Assembly (NCBI RefSeq): GCF_016342705.1
Contig: NZ_JAEINV010000004.1
Location: 1 to 64,000, forward strand
Length of the DNA stretch: 64,000 nucleotides
Reading direction: 5' to 3'
Source of the DNA: Lutibacter sp.
Lineage (GTDB): Bacteria > Bacteroidota > Bacteroidia > Flavobacteriales > Flavobacteriaceae
Both the position numbers and the translations under genes were made by a program. The number at the start of each line of letters is the position of its first letter. The first letter of the stretch is position 1. Below, one piece after another: positions 26,266 through 35,658 of this stretch. Below the pieces are notes generated by a model that did no database searches, was not told the origin of the DNA, and saw only the letters and a list, made by a program, of their open reading frames with translations.

Positions 26266-27516
26266 ATGGAAATTAGACGAGTTGTAGTAACTGGACTTGG
26301 GGCATTAACACCAATTGGAAATAACGTTGAACAATATTGGAATGGACTCATTAACGGAGTTAGCGGGGCCGCTCCAATAACTTATTTCGATGCATCCAAG
26401 TTCAAAACTCGTTTTGCATGTGAACTCAAAAATTTTGATGTCACACAATTTATTGATAGAAAAGAAGCTCGAAAAATGGATAGATTCACTCAGTATGCAA
26501 TGGTTGCATCTGATGAAGCCATTTTAGACTCAAACTTAGATATTGAAAATATTGATAAAGATAGAGTTGGTGTAATTTGGGGCGCAGGTATTGGCGGTTT
26601 AGAAACTTTTCAAAATGAAGTTTTAAACTTTGCTTCCGGTGACGGCACTCCTAGATTTAACCCTTTCTTTATTCCAAAAATGATTGCAGATATTGCACCA
26701 GGTCAAATTTCTATTAAATATGGATTTAGAGGACCTAATTTTGCAACGGTATCTGCATGTGCATCCTCATCAAACGCTATTATTGACGCTATGAATTATA
26801 TCCGATTAGGATATGCAGATGTCATGGTGTCTGGTGGTTCTGAAGCAACTATTACCATTGCTGGAATTGGAGGTTTTAATGCTTTACAGGCACTTTCTAC
26901 AAGAAATGAAGATCCTGAAACCGCATCTAGACCATTCGATAAAGACAGAGATGGTTTTGTATCAGGCGAAGGAGCAGGAGCGCTAATTTTAGAAGAGTAT
27001 GAGCACGCCAAAGCAAGAGGCGCTAAAATTTATGCTGAAATTGCTGGGGGCGGATTATCCGCAGATGCATATCACATTACAGCTCCACATCCTGAAGGAT
27101 TAGGTGCTAGAAATGTAATGTTAAACTGCTTAAAAGATGCTGGTTTAAAACCAGAAGATGTTGACGCTATAAATATGCACGGAACTTCAACTCCTTTAGG
27201 AGATATTGCTGAAAGTAAAGCAATTTTAGAAGTTTTTGGTGAACATGCTTATAAGCTAAACATAAATTCAACCAAGTCAATGACAGGTCACTTATTAGGT
27301 GCAGCTGGAGCTGTTGAAGCAATAGCTTCAATTTTAGCTATTAAAACCGGTATTGTACCTCCTACTATAAATCATTTTACTGATGATGACCAAATTGACA
27401 GTAAATTAAACTTTACGTTTAACAAAGCACAAAAACGTACTGTAAATGTTGCCATGAGTAATACTTTTGGCTTTGGTGGACACAATGCTTGTGTACTGTT
27501 TAAAAAACTAGATTAA
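26266..27516 (+). CDS. fabF: Beta-ketoacyl-ACP synthase II
   Basis: RRVVVTGLGALTPIGN; SACASSSNAI; NMHGTSTPLGD; NSTKSMTGHLLGAAGAVE. Confidence 0.97.
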   Translation: MEIRRVVVTGLGALTPIGNNVEQYWNGLINGVSGAAPITYFDASKFKTRFACELKNFDVTQFIDRKEARKMDRFTQYAMVASDEAILDSNLDIENIDKDRVGVIWGAGIGGLETFQNEVLNFASGDGTPRFNPFFIPKMIADIAPGQISIKYGFRGPNFATVSACASSSNAIIDAMNYIRLGYADVMVSGGSEATITIAGIGGFNALQALSTRNEDPETASRPFDKDRDGFVSGEGAGALILEEYEHAKARGAKIYAEIAGGGLSADAYHITAPHPEGLGARNVMLNCLKDAGLKPEDVDAINMHGTSTPLGDIAESKAILEVFGEHAYKLNINSTKSMTGHLLGAAGAVEAIASILAIKTGIVPPTINHFTDDDQIDSKLNFTFNKAQKRTVNVAMSNTFGFGGHNACVLFKKLD

Positions 27517-27525
27517 CACAACTGA

Positions 27526-28266
27526 ATGAATTTCATTCGAAAAATTATTAAAACTCGCTCTAAAGAAGATGAGGTGTTTTATACTGATATTAAAAAAATA
27601 ATAGGCTTCACTCCTAAAAATATTTCCTATTATAAAAAAGCATTTACCCATAGATCTATAAAAGAATTTGATGAGGAAACTGGAAATCCTTTAAATTATG
27701 AGCGTCTAGAGTTTTTAGGAGACGCCATGTTAAGCGCCGTAATAGCTGCTTATTTATTTAATGAAGTTCCTTCGGGTGATGAAGGGTATTTAACCCAAAT
27801 GCGCTCAAAAATTGTTAGTAGAGAACATTTAAATGAGCTGGGGAGAGACTTAGATTTACTACGGTTTGTGAAAAGCAATATTGCAAGATCTAAATTTGGA
27901 GAAAACATTCACGGAAATATTTTTGAAGCACTTGTAGGAGCTATTTATTTAGATAGAGGATATAAATTTTGCAATAAATTTATTGATAAAAGAGTGATCG
28001 CACCTTATGTAGACGTTCCAAAATTAGAAGGGAAAATAACCAGTTATAAGAGTTTATTTATTGAATGGTGTCAAAAACAAAAAAAAGAATTCCTGTTTGA
28101 TGTATACGATGACACAGGTAACGACACCATAAAACATTTTAGCGTAAAACTTTTTTTAGATGGCAATTTAATTGCTAAAGGTAGGGCTACTTCAAAGAAA
28201 AAGGCAGAAGAAACAGCTTCTAAAAGAGCCTATTTTGCATTTCAAAAAAAGTTATCTAATAATTAA
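27526..28266 (+). CDS. rnc: Ribonuclease III
   Basis: NYERLEFLGDAMLSAVI; IFEALVGAIYLDRG; dsRBD C-terminus. Confidence 0.95.
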   Translation: MNFIRKIIKTRSKEDEVFYTDIKKIIGFTPKNISYYKKAFTHRSIKEFDEETGNPLNYERLEFLGDAMLSAVIAAYLFNEVPSGDEGYLTQMRSKIVSREHLNELGRDLDLLRFVKSNIARSKFGENIHGNIFEALVGAIYLDRGYKFCNKFIDKRVIAPYVDVPKLEGKITSYKSLFIEWCQKQKKEFLFDVYDDTGNDTIKHFSVKLFLDGNLIAKGRATSKKKAEETASKRAYFAFQKKLSNN

Positions 28267-28323
28267 TTTCTACAAATCGAATACGATTTCGTAAATTAAT
28301 TAGTTACTACAATTAAACAATAG

Positions 28324-28331
28324 TACTTTTG
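28324..28331 (+). promoter_or_regulatory. Bacteroidetes -7 box TACTTTTG
   Basis: Exact TAnnTTTG 25 bp before the ATG at 28356. Confidence 0.4.
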
Positions 28332-28355
28332 TAGCAATTTATATTCATTCTTTAT

Positions 28356-28814
28356 ATGCAACTATTATCATGTGATTTTGAAGATGATTATTCACTAATT
28401 GGAATTCATTCAACCGAAGAAGATTACCGGTTGGCTTATTTAATTAACAAGCACTTAAAAACTAAATTTAACAGGTTTAAACACCCCCTTGACTTTAAAG
28501 ATTCTGATGCTGAATTTCCATTATTTGAATATAAAGATGAAGCTAATTTTATGAATTACTATTTAATAAACAACAAACATATTCAATATGTAAATAATAC
28601 TGAAACCGGAGGCTTATTTGGAGGTAATTATACTTCAACTTCATATTTAATTCCTGAAAAAAAGAAGATAGACTTCTTTTTGAAAATTGAAGGGGGAGAC
28701 CATGAAAATTACATTCAAGAAATTATTGGAAATTTAAAATCAATCAGTCAAATAATAACCTCCTACTCAGTAGAGCTAACAACATTAAAATCAAAAGATC
28801 ACCTAATATTTTAA
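28356..28814 (+). CDS. IPExxxVDY family protein
   Basis: SYLIPEKKKIDFFLKIEG motif; located between rnc and pyk. Confidence 0.75.
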   Translation: MQLLSCDFEDDYSLIGIHSTEEDYRLAYLINKHLKTKFNRFKHPLDFKDSDAEFPLFEYKDEANFMNYYLINNKHIQYVNNTETGGLFGGNYTSTSYLIPEKKKIDFFLKIEGGDHENYIQEIIGNLKSISQIITSYSVELTTLKSKDHLIF

Positions 28815-28816
28815 CT

Positions 28817-30253
28817 ATGGCACTAAATAGAAAACGCACAAAGATTGTTGCAACCCTTGGACCAGCAACTGATACAAGAGAAATTATTGAAACAATGATG
28901 GATTGTGGCGTAAATGTTTTTAGAATTAACTTTTCACATGCAGATTATGCAGAAGTTGAAAAACGCGTAAATATAATTAGAACTGTTAACAAAGAAAAGA
29001 ATTACAATGTAGCTGTTTTAGCAGATTTACAAGGCCCTAAACTTCGAGTAGGTGTTATGGCAGAAAACGTAATGCTTCATCCTGGTGATACCTTTACATT
29101 TACAACAGAAAAATGCGAAGGTACTTCAGAAAAAGCCTACATGACTTATCAAAATTTCCCAAATGACGTTCAAGTTGGTGAACACATTTTAGTAGATGAT
29201 GGTAAATTACTTTTTGAAGTTACTGCTACCGACAGAAATACGGAAGTAACTACCAAGGTTTTACGTGGTGGTCCGTTAAAATCTAAGAAGGGAGTTAACT
29301 TACCAAATACCAATATTTCAGTTCCAGCTTTAACAGAAAAAGATGTAAAAGATGCATTGTTTGCAATTAAAATAGAAGTAGACTGGATTGCACTATCTTT
29401 TGTTAGAACTCCAGAAGATTTAATGTTATTAAGAGATTTAATTGCTAAAAACTCTTCATACAGAATTCCAATTGTAGCTAAAATTGAAAAACCAGAGGCT
29501 ATAAAAAATATTGATAAATTAACACCATATTGTGATGCTTTAATGTGTGCACGTGGTGATTTAGGTGTAGAAGTACCAATGGAAACTGTGCCTTTATTGC
29601 AAAAGAAATTAGTACTGAAGGCTAAAAAAGCGCATATTCCAATCATTATTGCTACACAAATGATGGAAACTATGATTGATAATCAAGTTCCTACTAGAGC
29701 AGAGGTAAATGATGTGGCAAACTCAATTATGGACGGTGCTGATGCGGTAATGCTTTCAGGGGAAACTGCTATGGGAAAATATCCTGTTGAAGTTATTAAA
29801 CAAATGAGAAGAATTATTGAAAGCGTAGAAAATTCTCCACTTATTACGCCTCCACAAGAATATGTGCAATGTATTAATGATCGTTTTATTTCAAAAACCA
29901 TTTGTCACCAAGCCGCTTTAATGGCAAAAAATATTGGTGCTGAAGTAATTACAACGTTAACAGATTCTGGTTTTACGGCATTTCATATTTCATCTTGGAG
30001 ACCGACATCAAATATATTAGTATTCTCTTCAAACAGAAGAATATTAGCCATGTTAAATTTATTATGGGGTGTAAAAGGTATTTATTACAATAAATTTGTA
30101 AGTACAGACCAAACCATTGAAGATATTAATAATTTAGCGCACGAACGCGGTTATTTAAAAGAAGGTGATTACGCCATTAACATTACCTCAATGCCTGTTA
30201 AAGCAAGAGGTATGGCAAACACAATGCGTATTACTGAATACGGAAAAGGTTAA
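28817..30253 (+). CDS. pyk: Pyruvate kinase
   Basis: RKRTKIVATLGPAT; MCARGDLGVEVP; IATQMMETM; MLSGETAMGKYP. Confidence 0.97.
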   Translation: MALNRKRTKIVATLGPATDTREIIETMMDCGVNVFRINFSHADYAEVEKRVNIIRTVNKEKNYNVAVLADLQGPKLRVGVMAENVMLHPGDTFTFTTEKCEGTSEKAYMTYQNFPNDVQVGEHILVDDGKLLFEVTATDRNTEVTTKVLRGGPLKSKKGVNLPNTNISVPALTEKDVKDALFAIKIEVDWIALSFVRTPEDLMLLRDLIAKNSSYRIPIVAKIEKPEAIKNIDKLTPYCDALMCARGDLGVEVPMETVPLLQKKLVLKAKKAHIPIIIATQMMETMIDNQVPTRAEVNDVANSIMDGADAVMLSGETAMGKYPVEVIKQMRRIIESVENSPLITPPQEYVQCINDRFISKTICHQAALMAKNIGAEVITTLTDSGFTAFHISSWRPTSNILVFSSNRRILAMLNLLWGVKGIYYNKFVSTDQTIEDINNLAHERGYLKEGDYAINITSMPVKARGMANTMRITEYGKG

Positions 30254-31365
30254 TTACTTTTTAGTATAGCATATAAAGCAAACGAAGCTAACCAATGGGC
30301 TCCGGCATATTCGCCAGAGTCCATTTTTTTGTAACTATAATTAAAATGCTTATTTGCTAAATTTAACATTTTATCATTATTTAAAGCGCTACCCATTTCA
30401 TATAAACACCAAGCTCGGCTAAAGTTTAAACCATCTAAATGGGCTAATTTACCATCTGACCTGTCGGTGACTTCCGCAACTTCTAAATAAGATGCTGGAT
30501 TGTTTCTAAAATCGGGCAAAAAAGCATCTAACCAAGTAATAAATTCTTCCTTCGGTAATACTTTCAACATAAGTGAAGCTTCTTGCAAACAAGGCGACAA
30601 AAAATCAAATCCGCCAGGCTCCCAAGTTATTGGACAGCCTTTATCATTTAAATAATATTCTTTTGCCTTTTCAATAATTAAAGCTTCTAATTTAGGTGAA
30701 TATTTTTTGGCATAATCTAAGGCAAAAGACATTCCAAATGCGGTGTTTGGATGCTCTCCAACACGAATTGGATATTTTAATTTAGGTAAAAATTCTATGT
30801 ACTTGTTTTCAATTAAAGTAACCAATGGCTGTAAATTTTTATGAAGATTTTTGGCTTCTGGAGTATCCCAATCTTGTAAAGTTTCAGATATTTTTAATAA
30901 CCAAGCCCATCCGTACGTTCGTTCAAACGTGTTATTATGAACATCATCAAAATACATCACTTCCTTTAAAACATTTTCTTTCGTTATATTTTTTTGAAGT
31001 TTTTTTAAAATGGAATCTCGTCCCTTAAAATTTGGTAATTCCTTTATAATATTTAGCAATGCCCAATGTCCGTGTACGGAAGAATGCCAGTCAAAACAAC
31101 CATAAAATGCTGGATGTAATTCAGCTGGTTCTTTTAAATAGGTGCTATCGCCTAAAACTTGACCCAATTTATTTGGATATTCTTGATCTATACATTCATA
31201 GGCAAAATGATACAAATAAGCGGCGCTTTTTTCAGTGAATTGCGGTTTTTCATAAATAGTATCCTTTATAATAACTGCAGAAACTTCTTCTAGTATAGGT
31301 TTTTGAATTTTTCGACAAGAAATTGTTGTAATAACAAGAAGTACAATTAAAAATAATCTTTTCAT
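30250..31365 (-). CDS. DUF2891 family lipoprotein
   Basis: ISC lipobox; HPAFYGCFDWHSSVHGHW; HPNTAFGMSFALDYA. Confidence 0.85.
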   Translation of the reverse strand: MKRLFLIVLLVITTISCRKIQKPILEEVSAVIIKDTIYEKPQFTEKSAAYLYHFAYECIDQEYPNKLGQVLGDSTYLKEPAELHPAFYGCFDWHSSVHGHWALLNIIKELPNFKGRDSILKKLQKNITKENVLKEVMYFDDVHNNTFERTYGWAWLLKISETLQDWDTPEAKNLHKNLQPLVTLIENKYIEFLPKLKYPIRVGEHPNTAFGMSFALDYAKKYSPKLEALIIEKAKEYYLNDKGCPITWEPGGFDFLSPCLQEASLMLKVLPKEEFITWLDAFLPDFRNNPASYLEVAEVTDRSDGKLAHLDGLNFSRAWCLYEMGSALNNDKMLNLANKHFNYSYKKMDSGEYAGAHWLASFALYAILKSN

Positions 31366-31367
31366 AG

Positions 31368-33680
31368 TTAAAATGTTATGTTGGTTTTTATCACAGTGGC
31401 ATCATTTAAAACAAAAGGCATTGGCATCATCACTTCACTTCGTTGTTTCATTTTAATAAACGGATTTGACAATAAATCAAATTTAATTTCTAATACATCC
31501 ATATCAAACTTTTGTTGTTTCGCTACCAAAAACTCCAGTTCAATTAGTTCATGTTCTTGAGTTAAAAAGTAGCTCATAATAGTTCCATTTTTAACTTCAA
31601 AAGCCAATTTAGAAGTCGCATCTATTTTTAAAGCTTCATTATTTACTTTAAATGCTTTAAACTGAATTGGAGTTTTTGTAAGTAATTCCACTTTGTTTGC
31701 ATTTCTATTGCTTGAAATTTGCAAAACTATTTTTCTATTGTTTCCAATTAAAGTATCAGTAACAATGTTAATGGAAGGTTTTTGTAAATTTATAATTGGC
31801 GCTTTTGAATGTAATTGAATATTGGTTTTATACTTACTAGCCGAGGTGTTCGCATCATAACTTCCAATTGTTGGGTTTTTCCCTAAAAATTGTTCAGTAA
31901 ATTCATCAGTTTTTGAATTATAGCTTGCCCAAAAAGCTTCATTTTTAGCAGCGTCTAACACGTACAACATACTATTGGGCAATTTCCTTTCAGTACTATA
32001 TGATGAATTTATGGATGCTGAAATAAATGCCATTCCAGCAATTAACAAAAATAAATTACCTATATTTTTATTATTTCTATACGATTGAAAAATTGGAAGT
32101 AACAATCCTAAAATTAATATTGTAAATGCCGAACTTATCACCAACATTTTCAATCCCAAACCAACTGGAAACATAACTATAAAAGGTGAAAAAATAAACA
32201 ATATTGGAATGGTTAAAAAAGTAAAAAACAAGGTGTTATTTTTAGTGTTTGCCGAAAAAATATAAACAGCTAAAACAATTAAAGTTAAAATTACTGGAAT
32301 ACTAAAAAATCCTGCTCCTTGTAAATAAAAAACAATACCTCCGTTTATTAAAATCCAAAAAGTTAGTGGAGCTATTAATAAATCTTGAGTTTTTTCTTTT
32401 TTAAAAAAACGTTTATAAAACCAAAAGAAAATAGCGATGCTGAGCGCCACAAAAAAGACAATGTAATAAGATCCGTTGTAGGTGAATCCTTGTAAAATAT
32501 CTTGATATTTCGGATATATTTTTAGTAATAATTTCCATCCAAAAAAAGCAAGGAGTCCACTTGTAAATAATGACAGTTTAAAAGGAATAAATCCTTTAAT
32601 TACACCAGATAATGTCAGTTTTTTCTTTTGAAAACCAACAAATAGCAATGCAAAAAACACGATTAAGCAGCCGATAAATATGGGCATTACCCAAGAAAAT
32701 GGATAAAAAACCAATCCAAAATATGGAAAATTAAAATACACATCATCTTCATGTGCTTTTAATTGTGTTAAATCGATATTCGCAAAATAATTTAACCCTG
32801 CAATTAAATATGAAGCTTGGTGATTTAAAGATTGTAAATCCATTCGTTCAAAAGAATCTTGGGCTGTATGATAGTCAAAATGATCGCCGATAAAGGCAAA
32901 ATTAAATCCTTCAATATTTCCATCTTCTCTAAAAACAGTTAAATCGGTATCATTTGGCAACATTTTATAAATGCTGTACATAAATGAATTCCCGACTGGA
33001 AAAGCAGTATTGGCGTTTTTAAAAGCTTCCACCAACTTTTTATTTCCGCCATTCGTTTCCAACAATAAATAACTTGGCCCACCACTTCCTCTGGCTTCAA
33101 AATTTAAAACAACACCTACATCTTTTGCCCACGGATGATGATTTACAAAAGCATTGGCACCTAACAAACCTAATTCTTCCGCATCGGTAATACAAATAAT
33201 AATATCGTTTTTAGGAACTTCATTTTTAGCTAAAAAAGCGCGAATTCCTTCTAAAATAACCACTACGCCACTTCCTGCATCACTGGCGCCTAAAGATGAA
33301 TGTGGATTAGAATCATAATGTGATAATAACAACAATGCTTTCCCTTTTTCACTTCCATTAATCCGTGCTAAAATATTTCGAGTATTTGTGGCGGCTCTCC
33401 ATTTTTTGTTAACGGCTACTTGTTCTTGAATTTGAACCTGTAAGCCTAATTTTTCTAATGCTGAAACTATATAATTTCTAACCACAACGTGTTCTGTTGA
33501 ACCTGTATAATGCGGTTTTTTAGAAATTTCTTTTAAAAGAACCAATGCATTTTCTGTTGAAAACTCCGTTTCAACAGTTGATGTATAATTTTTGGAAGGC
33601 GTTTGAGCATAAAAACTATAATAAACGGTTGCCACTATAATTACGATAGAAAACAACTGAATGTATTTTTTTGAAAGCAT
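31368..33680 (-). CDS. M28 family metallopeptidase with C-terminal membrane domain
   Basis: LLLLSHYDSNPHSSLGASDAGSGVVVILE; ITDAEELGLLGANAFV; multiple TM segments. Confidence 0.92.
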   Translation of the reverse strand: MLSKKYIQLFSIVIIVATVYYSFYAQTPSKNYTSTVETEFSTENALVLLKEISKKPHYTGSTEHVVVRNYIVSALEKLGLQVQIQEQVAVNKKWRAATNTRNILARINGSEKGKALLLLSHYDSNPHSSLGASDAGSGVVVILEGIRAFLAKNEVPKNDIIICITDAEELGLLGANAFVNHHPWAKDVGVVLNFEARGSGGPSYLLLETNGGNKKLVEAFKNANTAFPVGNSFMYSIYKMLPNDTDLTVFREDGNIEGFNFAFIGDHFDYHTAQDSFERMDLQSLNHQASYLIAGLNYFANIDLTQLKAHEDDVYFNFPYFGLVFYPFSWVMPIFIGCLIVFFALLFVGFQKKKLTLSGVIKGFIPFKLSLFTSGLLAFFGWKLLLKIYPKYQDILQGFTYNGSYYIVFFVALSIAIFFWFYKRFFKKEKTQDLLIAPLTFWILINGGIVFYLQGAGFFSIPVILTLIVLAVYIFSANTKNNTLFFTFLTIPILFIFSPFIVMFPVGLGLKMLVISSAFTILILGLLLPIFQSYRNNKNIGNLFLLIAGMAFISASINSSYSTERKLPNSMLYVLDAAKNEAFWASYNSKTDEFTEQFLGKNPTIGSYDANTSASKYKTNIQLHSKAPIINLQKPSINIVTDTLIGNNRKIVLQISSNRNANKVELLTKTPIQFKAFKVNNEALKIDATSKLAFEVKNGTIMSYFLTQEHELIELEFLVAKQQKFDMDVLEIKFDLLSNPFIKMKQRSEVMMPMPFVLNDATVIKTNITF

Positions 33681-33702
33681 TCTTTATAAAATTAAGTGCT
33701 AA

Positions 33703-34083
33703 TTATTCGCTTTTTATCAATAAATAATAATCGTTTTCCAACGGTAAATACCCTTGATCGTAAATATAATAATAGGTGTTTCCTGTTTTTGTGGTGTAAA
33801 TAGCTGTAAAATAACTAAAATCAAAATTACCATCTAATAATTTAGTTCTGGTGACTTTAGTTTTTCCTGAAATATTTAACTCACTCAGTAATTTATGATT
33901 TTTCCGAAGGCGGTTATTTACATTTCTAATTAAATTTTTACTCTCTTTGTTTACTTTGTTATTATAAGAATTTCTACAATAATCTGAACAAAATTTTTTG
34001 TCAACCCTTCCATTTAAAGGTTCACCACATTCTAAGCACTTTTTTTTCATAGCTTTTTTTAGTTCTTTTTTTTTAATCATCAA
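33703..34083 (-). CDS. Zinc-ribbon protein (DUF2116-like)
   Basis: KKCLECGEPLNGRVDKKFCSDYCRNSYNN treble-clef/zinc-ribbon Cys pattern; overlaps upstream gene by 11 bp. Confidence 0.75.
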   Translation of the reverse strand: MMIKKKELKKAMKKKCLECGEPLNGRVDKKFCSDYCRNSYNNKVNKESKNLIRNVNNRLRKNHKLLSELNISGKTKVTRTKLLDGNFDFSYFTAIYTTKTGNTYYYIYDQGYLPLENDYYLLIKSE

Positions 34084-34630
34084 TGTTTACATTTCCCCAA
34101 TTTTCGCCAGATTTTATTCTGTACAATTGCATTTCCGAAATTCCAAATTGCTTGGCTATTAAACGCATTCTAGTTTTTCGGTTGGGATCTAATATTTTCT
34201 TTTTTATCATTCTAACTCTACCTTCGGTTAATTTAGAATAGGTGCGTTTTCCTAGCTTTTTTTCATGAACCGGATTCTTTTTATTATGTTCATTTAATTC
34301 GATTCTGTTTACCCATTGTAAATTTTTGGCCCTATTATTCAACTTATCAAAATCTAAATGAATCACAAAATTTTGATCTGAACGTTTTTTGCAATAAATT
34401 TCTGCAACCACTCTATGAATATAACTGGAGGACGTATTTTTACTTCCCTTTTTTCGAATCCAAAAGGAATCATACCCGCCAATTAATGATGTTTTAGATA
34501 AACTCCAAGTTTCCTCACCTACTTTTCTTCGCTGAACTCTTCCGTAATCAGAAATCATTAACTCATCTTCCTCTCTCCATTTTTCATTAAAATAAGGAGT
34601 CCAGGTTTCCTGTCTAAAATTAACAATCAT
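34073..34630 (-). CDS. NUMOD4/HNH-type protein with C-terminal HTH
   Basis: ETWTPYFNEKWREEDELMISDYGRVQRRK (NUMOD4-like); HRVVAEIYCKK...VIHLDFDKLNNRAKNLQWVN (HNH-like); RLIAKQFGISEMQLYRIKSGENW (HTH). Confidence 0.75.
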   Translation of the reverse strand: MIVNFRQETWTPYFNEKWREEDELMISDYGRVQRRKVGEETWSLSKTSLIGGYDSFWIRKKGSKNTSSSYIHRVVAEIYCKKRSDQNFVIHLDFDKLNNRAKNLQWVNRIELNEHNKKNPVHEKKLGKRTYSKLTEGRVRMIKKKILDPNRKTRMRLIAKQFGISEMQLYRIKSGENWGNVNIDD

Positions 34631-34679
34631 AAGTATCTCATTTAGTATGTAGTTACTCAAATATACAAAAAATTATCCG

Positions 34680-34710
34680 TTTACAAACGACTACAAACAT
34701 TTACATACGA
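34680..34710. repeat. Direct repeat TTTACAAACGA / TTTACATACGA, 20 bp apart
   Basis: 34680-34690 and 34700-34710 in the divergent intergenic region. Confidence 0.6.
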
Positions 34711-34808
34711 AAGTAAACATATAACAACCGAATATCAGTATTTATTCACCCCATATTTGCATTGTTGAATTGAACGGATGATATTCAGCCTATTAAAAAC
34801 CTTATCTT

Positions 34809-35144
34809 ATGAATACGTTAAGAAACAAAGTACAATTAATTGGAAACTTAGGAAACAAACCAGAACTAATTACTTTAGAATCTGGAAAAAAATTAGCAAA
34901 ATTTTCAATCGCTACAAATGAAACCTATAAAAACGCACAAGGCGAAAAAGTAACAGAAACGCAATGGCACAATGTGGTTGCCTGGAACAAAACTGCAGAA
35001 ATAGCAATACAACATTTAGAAAAAGGAAGAGAGATTGCCATAGAAGGTAAATTAACAACCCGAAGTTATGATGATGTAAACGGTGTAAAAAAATACATTA
35101 CAGAAATTATAGCGAATGAATTATTACTTTTAGGAAACAAATAA
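34809..35144 (+). CDS. ssb: Short single-stranded DNA-binding protein
   Basis: OB-fold NKVQLIGNLGNKPEL...WHNVVAWNKTAE...GKLTTRSY; 111 aa, no acidic C-terminal tail. Confidence 0.92.
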   Translation: MNTLRNKVQLIGNLGNKPELITLESGKKLAKFSIATNETYKNAQGEKVTETQWHNVVAWNKTAEIAIQHLEKGREIAIEGKLTTRSYDDVNGVKKYITEIIANELLLLGNK

Positions 35145-35168
35145 ACTAAAAATTGCTGTGAAAAAATG

Positions 35169-35197
35169 AAAAGAGCACATAACGGTGCTCTTTTCTT
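35169..35197 (+). terminator. Intrinsic terminator AAAAGAGCAC-ATAACG-GTGCTCTTTT
   Basis: 10-bp perfect arms and T-rich tail. Confidence 0.8.
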
Positions 35198-35555
35198 ATA
35201 TAACATATGTAGCTTAAAATTAAGTAAATTCCTCTTTTTTAGGTAAAAAAAAAAACTATAAGCCTCTTGAAAAAAAAATTATTTTTTTAACATAAATTTG
35301 AAAAAAAATTGAAAATCTGACAATAATAAAAAGGAAAACAGTGAGAATAACATAATAATAATGCAATTAAACATAAATATTTCGTAAACAAACAATAAAA
35401 TACTACCCAAATTTCACTTAAATAACAATATTAACCGGAACATTAAAGCAAAGAATTTTAATCCTAACTAATTATTTTTTAATGTTTTATATTATAATAA
35501 TAGAAAATATTACTATTTTAGCAGTAAAAATTAAGGAGTTTTACTAATTCAAATA

Positions 35556-35586
35556 TTGCATAATAAAAATTATATGTGTAGTTTTG
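35556..35586 (+). promoter_or_regulatory. Promoter TTG-N20-TAGTTTTG for the coiled-coil lipoprotein
   Basis: TTG 35556-35558; TAnnTTTG 35579-35586. Confidence 0.5.
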
Positions 35587-35658
35587 TTCCCTAATTGTAA
35601 TAACACAAGTTTATTAACCTATTTAAATTTTAAAGAATATTAATTAAAAAGTTACAAA

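Noticed and set aside
28274-28289. AAATCG-AATA-CGATTT dyad upstream of the IPExxxVDY gene
   Set aside because: Short AT-rich dyad about 34 bp before the -7 box; could be chance without comparative support.
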